From contig NW_025408669.1 of the NCBI RefSeq assembly GCF_020360975.1, positions 2,294,001-2,358,000 on the forward strand: a stretch of 64,000 nucleotides of DNA. The letters are read 5' to 3'. The notes below the pieces were generated by a model that was not told the DNA's origin, did no database searches, and saw only the letters and a list, made by a program, of their open reading frames with translations. The position numbers were made by a program, and so were the translations under genes. Below, piece after piece: positions 45,287-56,416 of this stretch. Numbering within the stretch: position 1 is the first letter of the stretch; every line of letters starts with the position of its first letter. The DNA comes from Hirsutella rhossiliensis (lineage: Eukaryota > Ascomycota > Sordariomycetes > Hypocreales > Ophiocordycipitaceae).

Positions 45287-46741
45287 ATGACCATGTCGTC
45301 CAAGTCGCCCGCCTCGTCACCCGCCCTGTCCCACTCGTCGACGGCAACCTTCGTCGTGGCCGACGAGGAGGCTGCCGTGGGCAAGCTGGCCCCCATGTCG
45401 CCGCCCTCAAAGGGCCTGCATCCGGTCCTGCACATTGCGTATGCCGTCTGCCTCAACTCCTCCGTGCGCTCCTGGACTGACGGCCCAACAGCACCTGGAT
45501 CTTCTTTTCCAACATTACCATCCTCTTCAACAAATGGATACTCGACACTGCTGGCTTTAGTAAGGACCCCCGGTGTCATTCATTGCTCCAGAGGATAAGA
45601 ACAGCTGCTGACCTCCATGTGCCTTGCTCTAGGATACCGTACGTCTCTACCACATCACCGCCATGTCCGCTGCTAACCTCTCCCCAGCCGTCCTCCTCAC
45701 CTGCTGGCACCTCGTCTTCTCCGCCATGGCCACCCAGATCCTCTCCCGCACCACCTCGCTCCTCGACTCGCGCCACCGCATCCCGATGACCCCCCGCCTC
45801 TACCTGCGCACCATCTGCCCCATCGGCCTCTTCTACTCGGGCTCCCTCGTCTGCTCAAACCTCGTCTATCTCTACCTCTCCGTCGCCTTCATCCAGATGC
45901 TCAAGTCGGCTGCCCCCGTCGCTGTCCTCTTCGCCTCGTGGGCCTGGGGCGTCGCAGACCCCAGCCTGGCCTCCTTTCTCAACATTCTCGTCATCGTCGC
46001 CGGCGTCGCCCTCGCCTCCTTTGGCGAGATTCAGTTTTCCCTCATCGGCTTTCTGTATCAGATTGGCGGCATCGCCTTTGAGGCCGTCAGGATCGTCATG
46101 ATTCAGGTCATGTTGAGTGTCGAGGGGCTCAGGATGGATCCCCTCGTTGGCCTCTACTACTATGCCCCCGTCTGCGCCGCCATGAACCTCCTCGTCGCCC
46201 TCTTTACCGAGATTCCCCGCTTCCACTGGGACGACTTGACCCGCGTCGGCTTTGGCCTTCTCTTTGTCAACGCCCTCGTTGCGTTTTTGCTCAACATCGC
46301 CAGCGTCTTTTTGGTACTCCCCACCCTCTCTACTCGTCTTCCACGCGACAGCCTCGCTAACCGCCTCCCACCCAGATCGGCAAAACGTCCGGCCTCGTCA
46401 TGACCCTCACCGGCATCTTCAAAAACATCCTTCTCATTGTCGTCTCCATCGTTATCTGGCAGACGGAAATCACCCTCCTCCAGGGCGTCGGCTACACCAT
46501 TGCCCTCGCCGGTCTCACCTACTATTCGGTCGGCCACGACCAGCTCGCCCGCTCCGCCCACGCCGCTCTCGCTTACGCCGCCGCCGCCGTCAGCCCCTCA
46601 TCCTCGTCCGCCCTGCAGGTCCGCAGGATCGTGCTCCTCGCCATCTTTGCCCTGAGCAGCTTGCTCGTCATCATGCTGACTATGCGGCGCTACGACGCCA
46701 GGACTGTCTATTCGCCTCCTACGGTTATTGGGACCGAGTGA
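45287..46741 (+). CDS. Triose-phosphate-transporter family (DUF250) membrane transporter
   Basis: Multi-pass drug/metabolite-transporter superfamily member, probably carrying nucleotide sugars or phosphorylated metabolites in the ER/Golgi; substrate unknown. Exons 45287-45438, 45492-45559, 45633-45638, 45688-46313 and 46376-46741 give 405 residues with about ten hydrophobic helices. Family motifs: SNITILFNKWILDTAGF, VLLTCWHLVFSAM, SVAFIQMLKSAAPVAVLF, LASFGEIQFSLIGFLYQ and KTSGLVMTLTGIFKNILL. Exon 3 is a 6-nt microexon (GATACC) needed to give AGFRYPVLLTCWH. Two possible starts, 45287 and 45293, differ by two residues. The cytosolic N-terminus is Ser/Pro-rich. Introns are 49-73 bp with CTGAC or CTAAC branch sites. 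Confidence 0.9.
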
Positions 46742-47117
46742 AGACGGATACATGATGAAGAATGTGCTCCCAATTTACTAGAAAAAAAAGTTGAAACCAA
46801 GATCCACTTAGGCGCACTCCTGGCAGTACTTCGCAGATGAGCTCTCATCAAACTTCGCATCGCGACGCTTTGCTCCGTGATGTGAGTTCGTAGATTCACT
46901 TTTCGACTCTCCACGTCTCGCAGCCCCTGAAACAAGTCGCATCAGCCCAGCCAACCTCGGCATATCTCTTCATGGAGATAGCCAATCAACTAATCAAACA
47001 CGGGTATCTTCTGTGCCCTACGTTTCCTTTCAACTCCATGACCACTCGACTCATCCACCCTGCCGTCCCCTCGCGCCGACGAGAACAACTCCACCAGCCG
47101 GCCCGCCCGCCGCTCCG
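46742..47117. other. Intergenic between convergent transporter and Shg1-domain gene
   Basis: Shared 3' flank, A-rich just after the transporter stop (46780-46800). Nothing else seen. Confidence 0.5.
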
Positions 47118-49444
47118 TCAGCGACTCCTGGTCCGACGGCGGCTGCGGCTGCCATGTCGTCGCTCCCGCCGAGGCGAGTGGCTGCGGTCTCGTCTGCTTT
47201 TCGCCTCCCGGTCCCGGTCCCGGTCCCGGTCCCTGTCCCTGTGTCTATCCCTGTCCCGGCTCCGGTCTCGGTTTCGGTCCCGGTCACGTCCCTGGCTCCG
47301 ACCCCGATCCCGATCCCGATCCCGGTCTACATCCCTGTCCCTCTCCCGCTCTCGGTCGCGAGCTCTGCCCCCGTCGCGACTGCGGCTGCGAGATCGACTT
47401 CTCCGCCGCTCGTCACGGCCTTCGAGGACGCGGGCGTTAGCGTCTCGCCCACAGGAAAAGCGTCGCACAAGCTAGAGTTCGTCTTACCGCTGGGCTTATC
47501 GTCCACCCCGGGCACTGGCAGACCCTTCTCCCGGGCGTCCTTCTGCGCCGCTAGGTAGGCCTTGGCCTCCTTCTCTCGTTTCTTGACCTCCTCTCGTTTC
47601 CATTCCTCCAGTTCGTCCTTGGCCGCCGACGCCGGCCTTGCCGCCGACGTGTTGGGGCGCGATCGCGAGCGGCTCCTCCGCGCTCGTTCGCGGCCCGTGT
47701 CCCGGTCCCGGTCCCGGTCCCGCTCACGTTCCCTGTCGCGGACGCGTTCCCGGCTCCGCCGACGTGGCGATAACCGCGTGGTCCCTCTAGGATCGTAATG
47801 GTCAGCACCTGCCCGCCGACTGTCTCGAGACCGACTGCGATCTCTTCTGCTGCGAGAGCGGCTTCTTTTACGTCTGTCGGATCGATGATCTCTGTCCCGG
47901 CTACGCTGTCGCCTGTCACTTCTGACATGGGATCGGCTTCGGTCTCGTCGCCTGGACCGACTCCTTCGTGAGTGTTCGCGCTTGGCTCGAGAGCGACTTC
48001 CATCGTACCGGTCATCCCTCCGTCGAGAACGACTCCTCTCCCGCCTCGGCCTGGATCGGCTGCGTGCCCGTCTGTCTCCATCGCGAGATCGGCTGCGGTC
48101 CCGCCTCGGAGAATAAGATCGTCGGTCGCGATGACGGCGGTCGCTGGGCTCTTGGACCCGGCTTTGATTCCCAGGCCGCTTCCTGTCCTTGTCACGAGCG
48201 CGCGAAGCACTTCTACTACTTCGCCCGTTATCTCGCGTTCCAGGTGGCTTGGAGTCGGCCGGGTTCTTTGAATCCCTGCGATCACCAGACTTCCGAGAAT
48301 CGGCAACCTTGGGCGAGTCCCTTCGAATGGGATTGATGGCAGAAGTAGGTCCGGCTCTCCTCGGTGGCGGTGCCAGAGCGGAATCGACCTCTAGCTCGGG
48401 TTGCGCGCGAGCAGCCTTACTACTCTCGCGAAGAAGATCGGCTAGGGCCTCCTGTTCCAGCCTCTCATTTTCCTCCTTGGTGAGGCGTTCCTTGAGTTCC
48501 TCAGACGTAGCGTCAGTGTCCTTGGGACGGGCGTCTCGGTCACGATCGCGCGTTTGGCCCCGGTCTCGACTCCGATCCCGCTCGCGTTCTCGATTCCTGT
48601 TTCGGTCTCGGTCACGATCGCGCTCGCGGTCACGCTCACGATCACGTCGCTCGCGCTCCTTGTGCCTGTCCTCGCGCTCCTTATCGCGCTGCTTCTCTCG
48701 TTCCTCCCTTTCCTTTTCTCTCAGTTTTCTTCTCTCGTCGCGCTCCGCTTGCCGCTTCAGCTCAGCTTGTTCGCGCTCTCGCTCTTCTCTGCGCCGTTCT
48801 TCTTTGGCAATCCGCCGCTTCTCCTCTTCAATGGCAGCTTCTTTCTGCTTCAGCTCTTCTCGGAGTCGCTCGCGTTCAGCCTTTCTCGCTTGGGTATCCG
48901 CAGCATATTGGTCGTCTGTTTTCGACCCGCGGATTCTCTCGGCCTCGGCGGCTTCGTCACCAATCTCAGCACGGCGGATCTCGCGAATGCGTGCTTCGAT
49001 GGCGCCGTCGTCGATGAGCTGTCCAATGACCTCTTCCGCCTTCTGGTAGACGCCGGAGCGCTCCAGGGCGCCATCGATGAGCGCTGCGGCCTTGCGTCGA
49101 TCCAGCGTGAGAAGCTGCCGGGGGTTTCGCTCCACTTCCTGCTCGGCAACCGCGAGAATGGCCTTGGTGACCTGAGCCTCGTAATCCTAATGGGAGATGA
49201 TTAGCTTCGGTGCTGCAGGAGGCATGCCTTTGCAGAGAAAACGTACGCTGGCCTCAAACTTGTCCCACACTTGCTTGCGAATCGAATCGTACGCGCCCTC
49301 CTTCTTGAAACTGTGGGCAAGCGACTCAATGGCCGCACGGGTCGCCGATGGCAAGGGTAGATCGGAGGCTTTGAGCTTGCGTGGAGCTGGGGGGCCAGGG
49401 CCCGTTTCAGCAGCTTCGTCGGGTTCTTGTGCGGGAGCAGCCAT
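47118..49444 (-). CDS. Shg1 (COMPASS)/BOD1-domain protein with long RS/RD/RE tail
   Basis: Exons 49247-49444, 47488-49186 and 47118-47419 (introns 60 and 68 bp) give 732 residues. Residues ~30-115 form the Shg1/BOD1 domain ([53 protein letters not shown]), the fold of a small subunit of the Set1/COMPASS H3K4 methyltransferase in yeast. After it comes a long Glu/Arg/Lys helix ([26 protein letters not shown]) and several hundred residues of alternating RD, RE, RS and SR dipeptides, like splicing regulators. Yeast Shg1 is only ~140 residues, so most of this protein is tail. The final exon changes frame relative to an unspliced reading and continues the RS/RD repeats ([10 protein letters not shown]). 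A nuclear chromatin or splicing role is inferred. Confidence 0.85.
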
Positions 49445-50154
49445 GGTGAGAGGGCGCCGCTGCCGGACAAGTGCTCGTGCGTGCTATGTTACGTGCGAGG
49501 CGCAGGTGTTGATGGCATGCACGATACTTTACCTGAGCATCTCAGGCAGCTCGAGTGGTCCGCGGCATCGAAGTGTGGCGGAGTGAAGAATCTGAGATGC
49601 AGCTTTGCAGCTGCTGCTCAGCGGCAGAAGACGAAGGTTGTGGGTGTGTCACTTGGGGGAAGCCTCGCCCGCCAGCTGCCAGTTACGGGGCACGAAGTAC
49701 GTACCTGCATCATTCAGGCTGCCAACGCCAACGCACGTGACCGCACTCCCGGGTCGCATCACTGACTCCCTGTCTGCCACTTTCGTCACTTCATCACTGA
49801 GCCCTGTGCAGGTGCTTGTGACGTGCAGACTGGCCCGCCACAATGACACACACACCGATAGGAATGGACGAATGGAAGAAAGGCCTATGCGTGTTGAGGG
49901 GAACAGTGTCAGACGCTTGGGCTGCAAGTGCTCCGTCTGTTACTGCATGCCTGGGCTGCAACAGGATAGACCGCTGAGCGGCTTGAGCTACTTGATGGCC
50001 CTGTCGAAAGCAACTCTCCGCATTACATCCATCAGCCCAGAGAATCCATCATGGATATCATAACCCACCCTCATCGTAGAGCGGAGAGGCCCCAATCCGT
50101 AAAACGCCTTGCCGTACAAGTGAATCCCTCGGGCCGAGCACCCAAGCCCCCAGT
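49445..50154. promoter_or_regulatory. Upstream region of the Shg1-domain gene
   Basis: Gene-free; contains AGTACGTACC (49696-49705), one mismatch from the GGTACGTACC palindrome, 252 bp before the Shg1-gene start. The distal part is the UGO1 3' flank. Confidence 0.45.
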
Positions 50155-51732
50155 CTAGAACTCGCCCTCGCCGCCATTCCCAACTACGCTGGCCGTCCAG
50201 AGGCCGACAAGCCCCCACCAGTTGACCTTCCATCCCCTCCAGAGACCCTCCATCCCCTGGCCCTTTCTGTGCGTTGGCTGCAGCGCTCTGGCGCCTGCCC
50301 GCCCCTTTCTTGCCGCCGCCTGCTTGGGCGGCACCTCTCGCGTCCCCTCCTCGGACGCGATATGATACAAGGTGCCGAATATGCCATTGTAGCGTCCGAC
50401 GGGGACAATGGTCTCCATATTCTGCCCCTTTGCGCTAAAGGCCCGAACGTATGTTTGGCCCGAGAGCACCGCCATCTGGCCGCGGCGAAGCACCGTCTCG
50501 ATGGGCAGCTTGATGAGGATCGCGGCCGACGAAGCGCAAAATTTTGTCACGGAAAAGGTCATTGGTGAGACTTGACTATCAATCATGAATCGAGTCCGGA
50601 GCAGCAGCGGCGTGGAAAGCGTGAGAAGCGGATGTATAAGCGAGTTCAAAATGGTTGGGATCGCAATCGAAGAGGGGCACAAATAGGAGGGGAGAGCCCG
50701 GAGAGAAGCCAGCGTTCGTCGCTGCCCGCTGTTGCCGGGAGTCATGATGAGCCTGTGATTGTCAGTTTTTGCCCACCATGGACTCAGGCGATCCACGAGA
50801 CATTACCTCGTGCGCACCAGGTCTAGAGGTGACAAGAGCACTCCGGTTGCAACAGCTGCGGTTCCCGCGACGAAAAGCGACGCCCATGGATATGGAGAGG
50901 CAATGTCGACAAGACGGTCAATGTCTTCCTTGACGCCCAAGTCTGGGACATTGAGTATAGCGCTCAAGAAGCTTCTCGACCAATTCTCCAGGAGTGACTG
51001 CAGCACGGTGTAGAGGAAGGTTGCGTTGGAGCCCTTCCACACACCCCAAGCTCCGTCTTTCTGCCATAGCTGCCCAATTACCTCGAGCACAGAGTCCGGT
51101 CGCCGTAGATGCAGATGGTGTTCCGACGTCGCAGGCTGCTTGGCTCGTTGCGGCGATCGGGTAGGCGACGCCGCGCGGCCGGCACGAGCGGATCGGCTTC
51201 TGTATAACGGCGTTGGGGTATCGGGGGCTGTAGAGGTAAAATAGGAGATTTCGTCGCCTTCTGAATCCGAGTCCTGGTTCTGCATGGACCATCAACTCAT
51301 GAGCACTAGCAAAGCCGCAGATGGACTCACGTCGTGTGCAGAGACGCCGCGACTCGACGTCTGTCCCCTCAGCGTGTTTGCTTTCAGGGGCGACTCGTGT
51401 GCCACATTATCGCCTTGGTCCTTGGCCTGGAGGATGGTCTTTGCCACCTCAAAGGGCTGGGCCATCAGCACGGAAGCGTACTTCCATATCAGTTCGTCGA
51501 CGAGCTCCTTGATGTTCTGGCCCAAGGATGGCGACGATTCGCCTATGTAGTCCTTGTAGTCTATATCGGCAAAGACATGGCGGGCCCGCGAAGCGTATCC
51601 GGCGTCGGCAGTCGCATTTCTCCCGGCAAATGGCTTTGCGCTCGCCGCGGGGACGGCATCTGCGGCGTCGCCAATGGTTGGCGGTATGTAGTAGGGCCTC
51701 AGGGGGTTGACTCCCTCTCTGTGCGTCGACAT
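50155..51732 (-). CDS. UGO1: Mitochondrial fusion and transport protein Ugo1 (SLC25A46 type)
   Basis: Outer-mitochondrial-membrane carrier-fold protein linking the fusion GTPases Fzo1 and Mgm1. Exons 51331-51732, 50807-51279 and 50155-50752 (introns 51 and 54 bp) give 490 residues. The N-terminus STHREGVNPLRPYYIPPTIG is typical of fungal Ugo1. Carrier-like features are IWKYASVLMAQPFEVAKTIL and the degenerate signature SPLDLVRTRL spanning the exon 2/3 join, plus KLPIETVLRRGQM. A low-complexity acidic/Ser insert (DSDSEGDEISYF) separates the repeats. ATG 51732 is preferred to an upstream in-frame ATG because MSTHREG starts the conserved region. Divergent from the ferredoxin YAH1. Confidence 0.9.
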
Positions 51733-52109
51733 GATGGGCGATGCAGATGTAAACTCATCGGAGTTGTTTGTCTCGTCGAGCGAGGAAATGAAGGCATGCA
51801 ATGCGCATGAGAGAAGTCGTCGCGTCAACAAGCCGGCTCGGAGCTAAGGCGGCCCACGGCGAATGGATTTCCCGGCTGATAAACCACTTATCGGAGCTCC
51901 GTTTCTAAGCAGCTTTTCTGCCATTGCTCGCCAGACAGACCCTCAGGTCCCCCCGAGAGCTTACGATGCGCCGACGGCCGAGGTGATTTGTACGGCTTCG
52001 ACTGGCTCTGTAGCGGATTCTCATTCATTCGCGGTCGTGCGACAAGGACGCCTTCGACAACGGCGATTGTCTTGCTTCGGTTCACACTAGTTGCAGTCAC
52101 AGATTCCCC
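51733..52109. promoter_or_regulatory. Divergent promoter region UGO1 / YAH1
   Basis: 377 bp between two nuclear genes for mitochondrial proteins, so shared control is plausible. No clear motif recognised. Confidence 0.45.
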
Positions 52110-52736
52110 ATGTCCATCCCAAGGACAGTCAATCTGGCCATCGCGGCCTGTCGGCGGATACCGCCGGGACGCACGAACTCTGCGACGGGGTTGATCACAT
52201 CACGATTCAAGGAGCATTATCTGTCCAAGGCCCTGCTATCAGTCGTGGCGCCCGTGCCAGTCGCATCCCGCCGTCGCTTCACCACAACAGCGCCACGGCG
52301 TCATGGGCACATCGAGCCGCCCAAGCCCGGCCAAGAGTAGGTGTCGTCATGTCCCCCCTGCGCAATTGCTCGCAGCTAACCAAAGGAACACAGACTGTAC
52401 GTCACCTTCATTGAAAAGGACGGCCAAGAGCACAAGTTTGCGGTATCAGAGGGCGACAATCTGCTCGACATTGCGCAGGCCAACGACCTAGAAATGGAGG
52501 GCGCATGCGGAGGATCCTGCGCCTGCTCAACTTGCCATGTCATTATCACCGACGAGAGCTACTACGACAAAATGCCCGAGCCCGAAGACGACGAGAACGA
52601 CATGCTGGACCTGGCATTTGGATTGACCGAGACGAGCCGGCTGGGCTGCCAGGTCAAGATGAAGAAAGAACTGGACGGCCTGGTCGTCAAGTTGCCTTCG
52701 ATGACGAGGAACATGCAGGCGAGCGACTTTCAATAA
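52110..52736 (+). CDS. YAH1: Mitochondrial [2Fe-2S] ferredoxin (adrenodoxin type)
   Basis: Matrix electron carrier required for iron-sulfur cluster assembly, heme A and ubiquinone synthesis. Exons 52110-52336 and 52394-52736 (57-bp intron, GCTAACC branch) give 189 residues, including a long Arg/Ser/Ala presequence (MSIPRTVNLAIAACRRIPPG ... SRRRFTTTAPRR). The mature domain starts ELYVTFIEKDGQEH. The cluster ligands are Cys in CGGSCACSTC (C-x5-C-x2-C) and the fourth in RLGCQV. The C-terminus LVVKLPSMTRNMQASDF is adrenodoxin-like. Acidic PEPEDDENDMLD forms the partner-binding helix. Confidence 0.96.
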
Positions 52737-52939
52737 CCACATGAACGCCTTTACAGCCTTGTCCAACGTACTCAATCTGTTATAGTATAAGCGCGCATGT
52801 ATGCAAATCAGGGGGTCCATGTATGAATCACGGGAGGGAGCGCTATCAGGGGGTATCTCGGATGCATTTGTAGGCGACAAGACTCTGATGATTGCTTCAC
52901 TCACTCCCTCTCACGAATGCCCCCAACTCGGCAAACCTC

Positions 52940-53836
52940 TTACGCCTCCTCTAGCGCGCCCTTCTTCAAGCCACCGCCTCCAGAAGCGATCAGGTCGAGA
53001 AAGCCCTTTTTACTGAGCTCATTGACCTTTTCCTCCCGACGGTTGCTGCCAATGACTCCAGTCTTTTTGACATCCCTCTCAGCCTCGGCGGCCTTGACCT
53101 GTGCCGCCCTCACGGCATTGAACATTTTAATAACGCCGCGTTTCGCCACCTCTCGTAGTTTCCGCTCCGTCTGCAGGACCTGGGCCGTCGATGCCTCGGG
53201 GTCTCCGGTCACGTCGCTATTGGTAGCCAAGAGCACGTCCTTGACGCGGCCCTTTTCCAGAGCCCTCCTCTTCTGCTCCTTGAGATGCCGCCGAGCCTTT
53301 GCTTCCAATGCGCCATCTACGGCTGCTTTGGAGGCCTCGTGCGCTTCCGCGCTCCGGGCCAGTACGGGATCCGACCTTTTCGACGACGATAGCTTGGTGG
53401 ACAGAATCTTGGAAAGAGAATTCGCAAAGGCGCCTGGGTCGTTTCGCTTGGATTTCGGTTTGCTATGGGCCTGGTCATTCTCGTCGAGGTCATCGTCGTC
53501 TTCGTCCTCGTCGTCTTCGTCATCTTCGTCACCAGCGTCCGGCCTTCTTTTCGCCGGCGCTTGGGTGCTCTTGGACTTTGGTCTCGTCTTCACGGCCTTT
53601 CTAGAATCGGATGCGCCTTGGTCGGAGCTTGAAGAATCGTCGTCGGCACCAGCGGCATCTTCGACAGTTGCATTGTGAATGTCATCGTCCGAGTCGAGCA
53701 GATTGACAGCGTCAAATTGTTGTTGGTCTTGCTCGCTCTCGGCGTCGCTGTGGTATTCCTTTTGCCGCTTCTGCTTTTTCGATGGGCGTTGTAGCCGGCC
53801 GTCCAAGGGCCGCTTCTTGTGTGCGTGTCCAGCCAT
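52940..53836 (-). CDS. RRP15: Ribosomal RNA-processing protein 15
   Basis: Nucleolar factor of the pre-60S particle, needed for 27S pre-rRNA processing. Single exon, 298 residues. The N-terminal half is charged: Lys-rich (KKRPLDGRLQRPSKKQKRQK), then acidic Asp/Ser stretches (DEDDEDDEDEDDDDLDE). The Rrp15 domain follows: DPGAFANSLSKILSTKLSSS, KARRHLKEQKRRALEKGRV, TERKLREVAKRGVIKMFNAV and a C-terminal KGFLDLIASGG. The start at 53836 (MAGHAHKKRPL) is preferred to 53866, whose extra ten residues are Thr/His-rich. A GGTACGTACC palindrome lies 190 bp upstream. It is convergent with YAH1, 203 bp away. Confidence 0.93.
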   Translation of the reverse strand: MAGHAHKKRPLDGRLQRPSKKQKRQKEYHSDAESEQDQQQFDAVNLLDSDDDIHNATVEDAAGADDDSSSSDQGASDSRKAVKTRPKSKSTQAPAKRRPDAGDEDDEDDEDEDDDDLDENDQAHSKPKSKRNDPGAFANSLSKILSTKLSSSKRSDPVLARSAEAHEASKAAVDGALEAKARRHLKEQKRRALEKGRVKDVLLATNSDVTGDPEASTAQVLQTERKLREVAKRGVIKMFNAVRAAQVKAAEAERDVKKTGVIGSNRREEKVNELSKKGFLDLIASGGGGLKKGALEEA

Positions 53837-54361
53837 CCAAACGGCCGTGTGCGTGTGCGTGTCCAAGCAATCAATCTGGCGGTCTTGGAGAAACTGGACG
53901 AGGCTTGGAATTCTGCCGGGCAGTTTTTTCCGACATCGAGGGGCAGGGTCAAGGCGGTGTAGGCGCTGGACTGAGGCAGTGGAGCGCGCGCGCCGACTAG
54001 CGGCTTTTCAGCCAAGACCTTGCTTGGTACGTACCCACCCGTATTCGTAGGCTTCCCCCTATCGGTGTACAGGTAGGCCGTCACGACATCGCTCCATCGA
54101 ACGCCCGTGGCCGAACCTACAATGTACAACAATCTCTTCAAGCGGCTACGCAAATACGTTGAAGTACGCTATCAATGGCCATGCAAACATCTCTTTCGAG
54201 CCACCTGGCAACTTGAGATGAAACATGGCCTCAGAACACCGTCAAGACCACATCGTTTGTATTGCTGCTCTTCTGTTGGATCCAGCCACTGCACAGCTAC
54301 AACCCCCGATATCTTGCCTCTTGGTCCAGATGCACTGCGCTCCTCAGCTAGTCACATTCTA
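53837..54361. promoter_or_regulatory. Upstream region of RRP15
   Basis: Contains a perfect GGTACGTACC palindrome at 54026-54035. The distal part is the 3' flank of the PhoD-type gene. No gene. Confidence 0.5.
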
Positions 54362-56416
54362 TCATGAGCCAAAGAGCCCGATCTTATCCCAGAAAGACCC
54401 GCCAGAGCTGAAGCCTGCGACTACAGGGGCCTCGACAAGCTCCGTGCGCCACTGCTCCTGGCCATCAATGAAGAGGCGGTATTCCAGCGTGCTTCCACTA
54501 GCAATCTGCTCCATGGTAAATGTTCCAAACTTTGACGTGCCGGAAGGGATGTATCTAGAAATTGAACGTCAGCAACTGCTCTTCGGTTGATGCAGGAAGC
54601 CATCACAAATCCCTACTTGAGCATGATATCCTCTTCATCCTGTTGCTTGTAAGTGGGGATAGGCGATGCAAACTGGTTCAGCGGGCTCGTAGAGAACTCG
54701 AACGCAGCCGCAGTCTCTGGCCATCGAGACTCGGGCGGAGGCGGAAACTTGGTGGCTGCGAATTCGTGTCGGTCGCCCGAGAGGATGACCACGGTGGTGC
54801 CGCGCGCGCCAGCTTCCCACATGGCTTCCAGGATTCTTTTCCGCTCGACGAGGAATCCGCCCCAGGTGTCCTTGACGTTGACAGGCCAGTTCTTGGTAAA
54901 CGGCACAGACGACGCGACAAATTTCCACTTCACCCCCTTGGGCTCCGGTCGTGCCAACCAGGCCAGGAAATCCGTCAGCTGTTCCTCGCCGAGCATCGTC
55001 TTCTCCAACTCGTCAAAAGGCTTGCTGTTGCTGGAGCGATAGCTGCGGGTGTCTAGCATGAAGAAGCTGGCAGGTCCTTGGACAAACTCGTACCAGGTTG
55101 CCCCGGTACGTCGCTGATTCTTGCTGCCGGCCTTGAGGGCGACAGGAGGGTTGACATCAGCTTGATAAATGTGCCAAGGGTCAACAGCTGCTTTGTAGAC
55201 ACCCGTGGAATTGGACGACCAGTCATTGGAAATCTCATGGTCGTCGAGGACGTGTATCCAGCTGAGGTTTTGGCCTACGGGAGCCCAATCGGGAGAGGCG
55301 TAAACCTGGCGATACTGCATTCGATATTCCTCAGCCGATTTTCCAAATCGCTCCGGAACGTCAACATAGATAAAGTCTCCCAAAAACAACATGAACTGAG
55401 CTCCGAGGTCAGGGAGTTTCGTCGCCAAGTGACGCAGGCCGGGAATGGCGAGTGCGTGGTCAAGCGGATTATACGGGAAACGAGGCAAGATACACGAGGT
55501 CGAGATGAAGGTGAATTTTCCGTCGTTGTACTTGGGCATGGAGCCTGGGTTGGGCGGAGAAAGGAATTCTCCCGTGTGGTTGTTTGAAGTCCTCCACTCG
55601 TATCGCCGTTGCTCAGAAAGCATCAGGGGAACCAGGATCGTGGCCGTAAAGTCTGTAGTGTTTGAAGTCCACCGCACCCCCCCGGCGGTCTGCCACAACG
55701 GATTGTCGAAAGGAGGCTGGGGTTCCTTGATGCGGATGTCCAGAGTGACGGGCATCTTGGCTTGATCGGGTTCTCGAATCAAAAACTTGGCCTCGGTTGA
55801 ATCGACGTATCCGAGACGGACGAATGATAGATCTTGAGCTTGGTGGTACCATCGTGATCGATATAGAGCGTCAATAGTCAATCCGACGAGAAGCACGTTG
55901 ATGAGAAATGTCATGGCAGAGAGTATCGGCCGCCCGGCACCCGGCGCGCCGTATAAAAGTATCCTCCATGGACTTGTGGTCTTTTCAGCCAGAATGATTC
56001 TCTCCTTGACGGCAACCTCTTCGGTAACCGTCTCCGGTTCAGGCTCGAGGGCAACGCCATCTTCTGTTAACAGCGGAGTCTCAGAGGAGACCTTAGTTTC
56101 CTTGACGGCCACCTGGACCCGGTCGTCGACGACCTCGAGCTCAGGTTTGGCGAAACAGCTGGCGAGGAAGGCTGGCGCGTGGATCGCAAACAGGGCAAAC
56201 GTGATGGAGGGGAAATGGGCCTGGGAGCTAGTTAGAGAGCGTCGGCTCGGGCACCGATGATTGCATCGGCAGGCTTACAGGAAACTAATAGCACATCAGT
56301 CAAGAGTCATTTAGAATAGCGGTTGATAATGGGAGACGAACGAGGCGAAAGAAAATGATGGAAGATATCCTCAAGGCGACTGAGGCCACCGTTGCAACCA
56401 CATTTTGGAGCGCCAT
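54362..56416 (-). CDS. PhoD-type metallophosphoesterase, membrane anchored
   Basis: PhoD/alkaline-phosphatase-D-like phosphohydrolase; substrate unknown. Exons inferred: 56342-56416, a 6-nt microexon 56279-56284, 54617-56220 and 54362-54554, giving 625 residues. The N-terminus MALQNVVATVASVALRI with FFRLFPAHFPSITFALFA forms hydrophobic helices, and another membrane segment follows at ILSAMTFLINVLLVGLTIDA. The catalytic domain has ISTSCILPRFPY, LFLGDFIYVDVPERFG, HVLDDHEISNDW and VVILSGDRHEFAATKFP, the metal-binding Asp/His motifs of PhoD. The last exon (YIPSGTSKFGTF ... GSFWDKIGLFGS) completes the beta-sandwich tail. The first two exons are the least certain; a shorter product starting inside exon 3 is possible. 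Confidence 0.83.

Noticed and set aside
48189..49049. 286-codon Ser/Arg-rich plus-strand frame.
   Set aside because: Antisense image of the RS/RE-rich tail of the Shg1-domain protein; repeats of Arg codons read as Ser/Arg on both strands.
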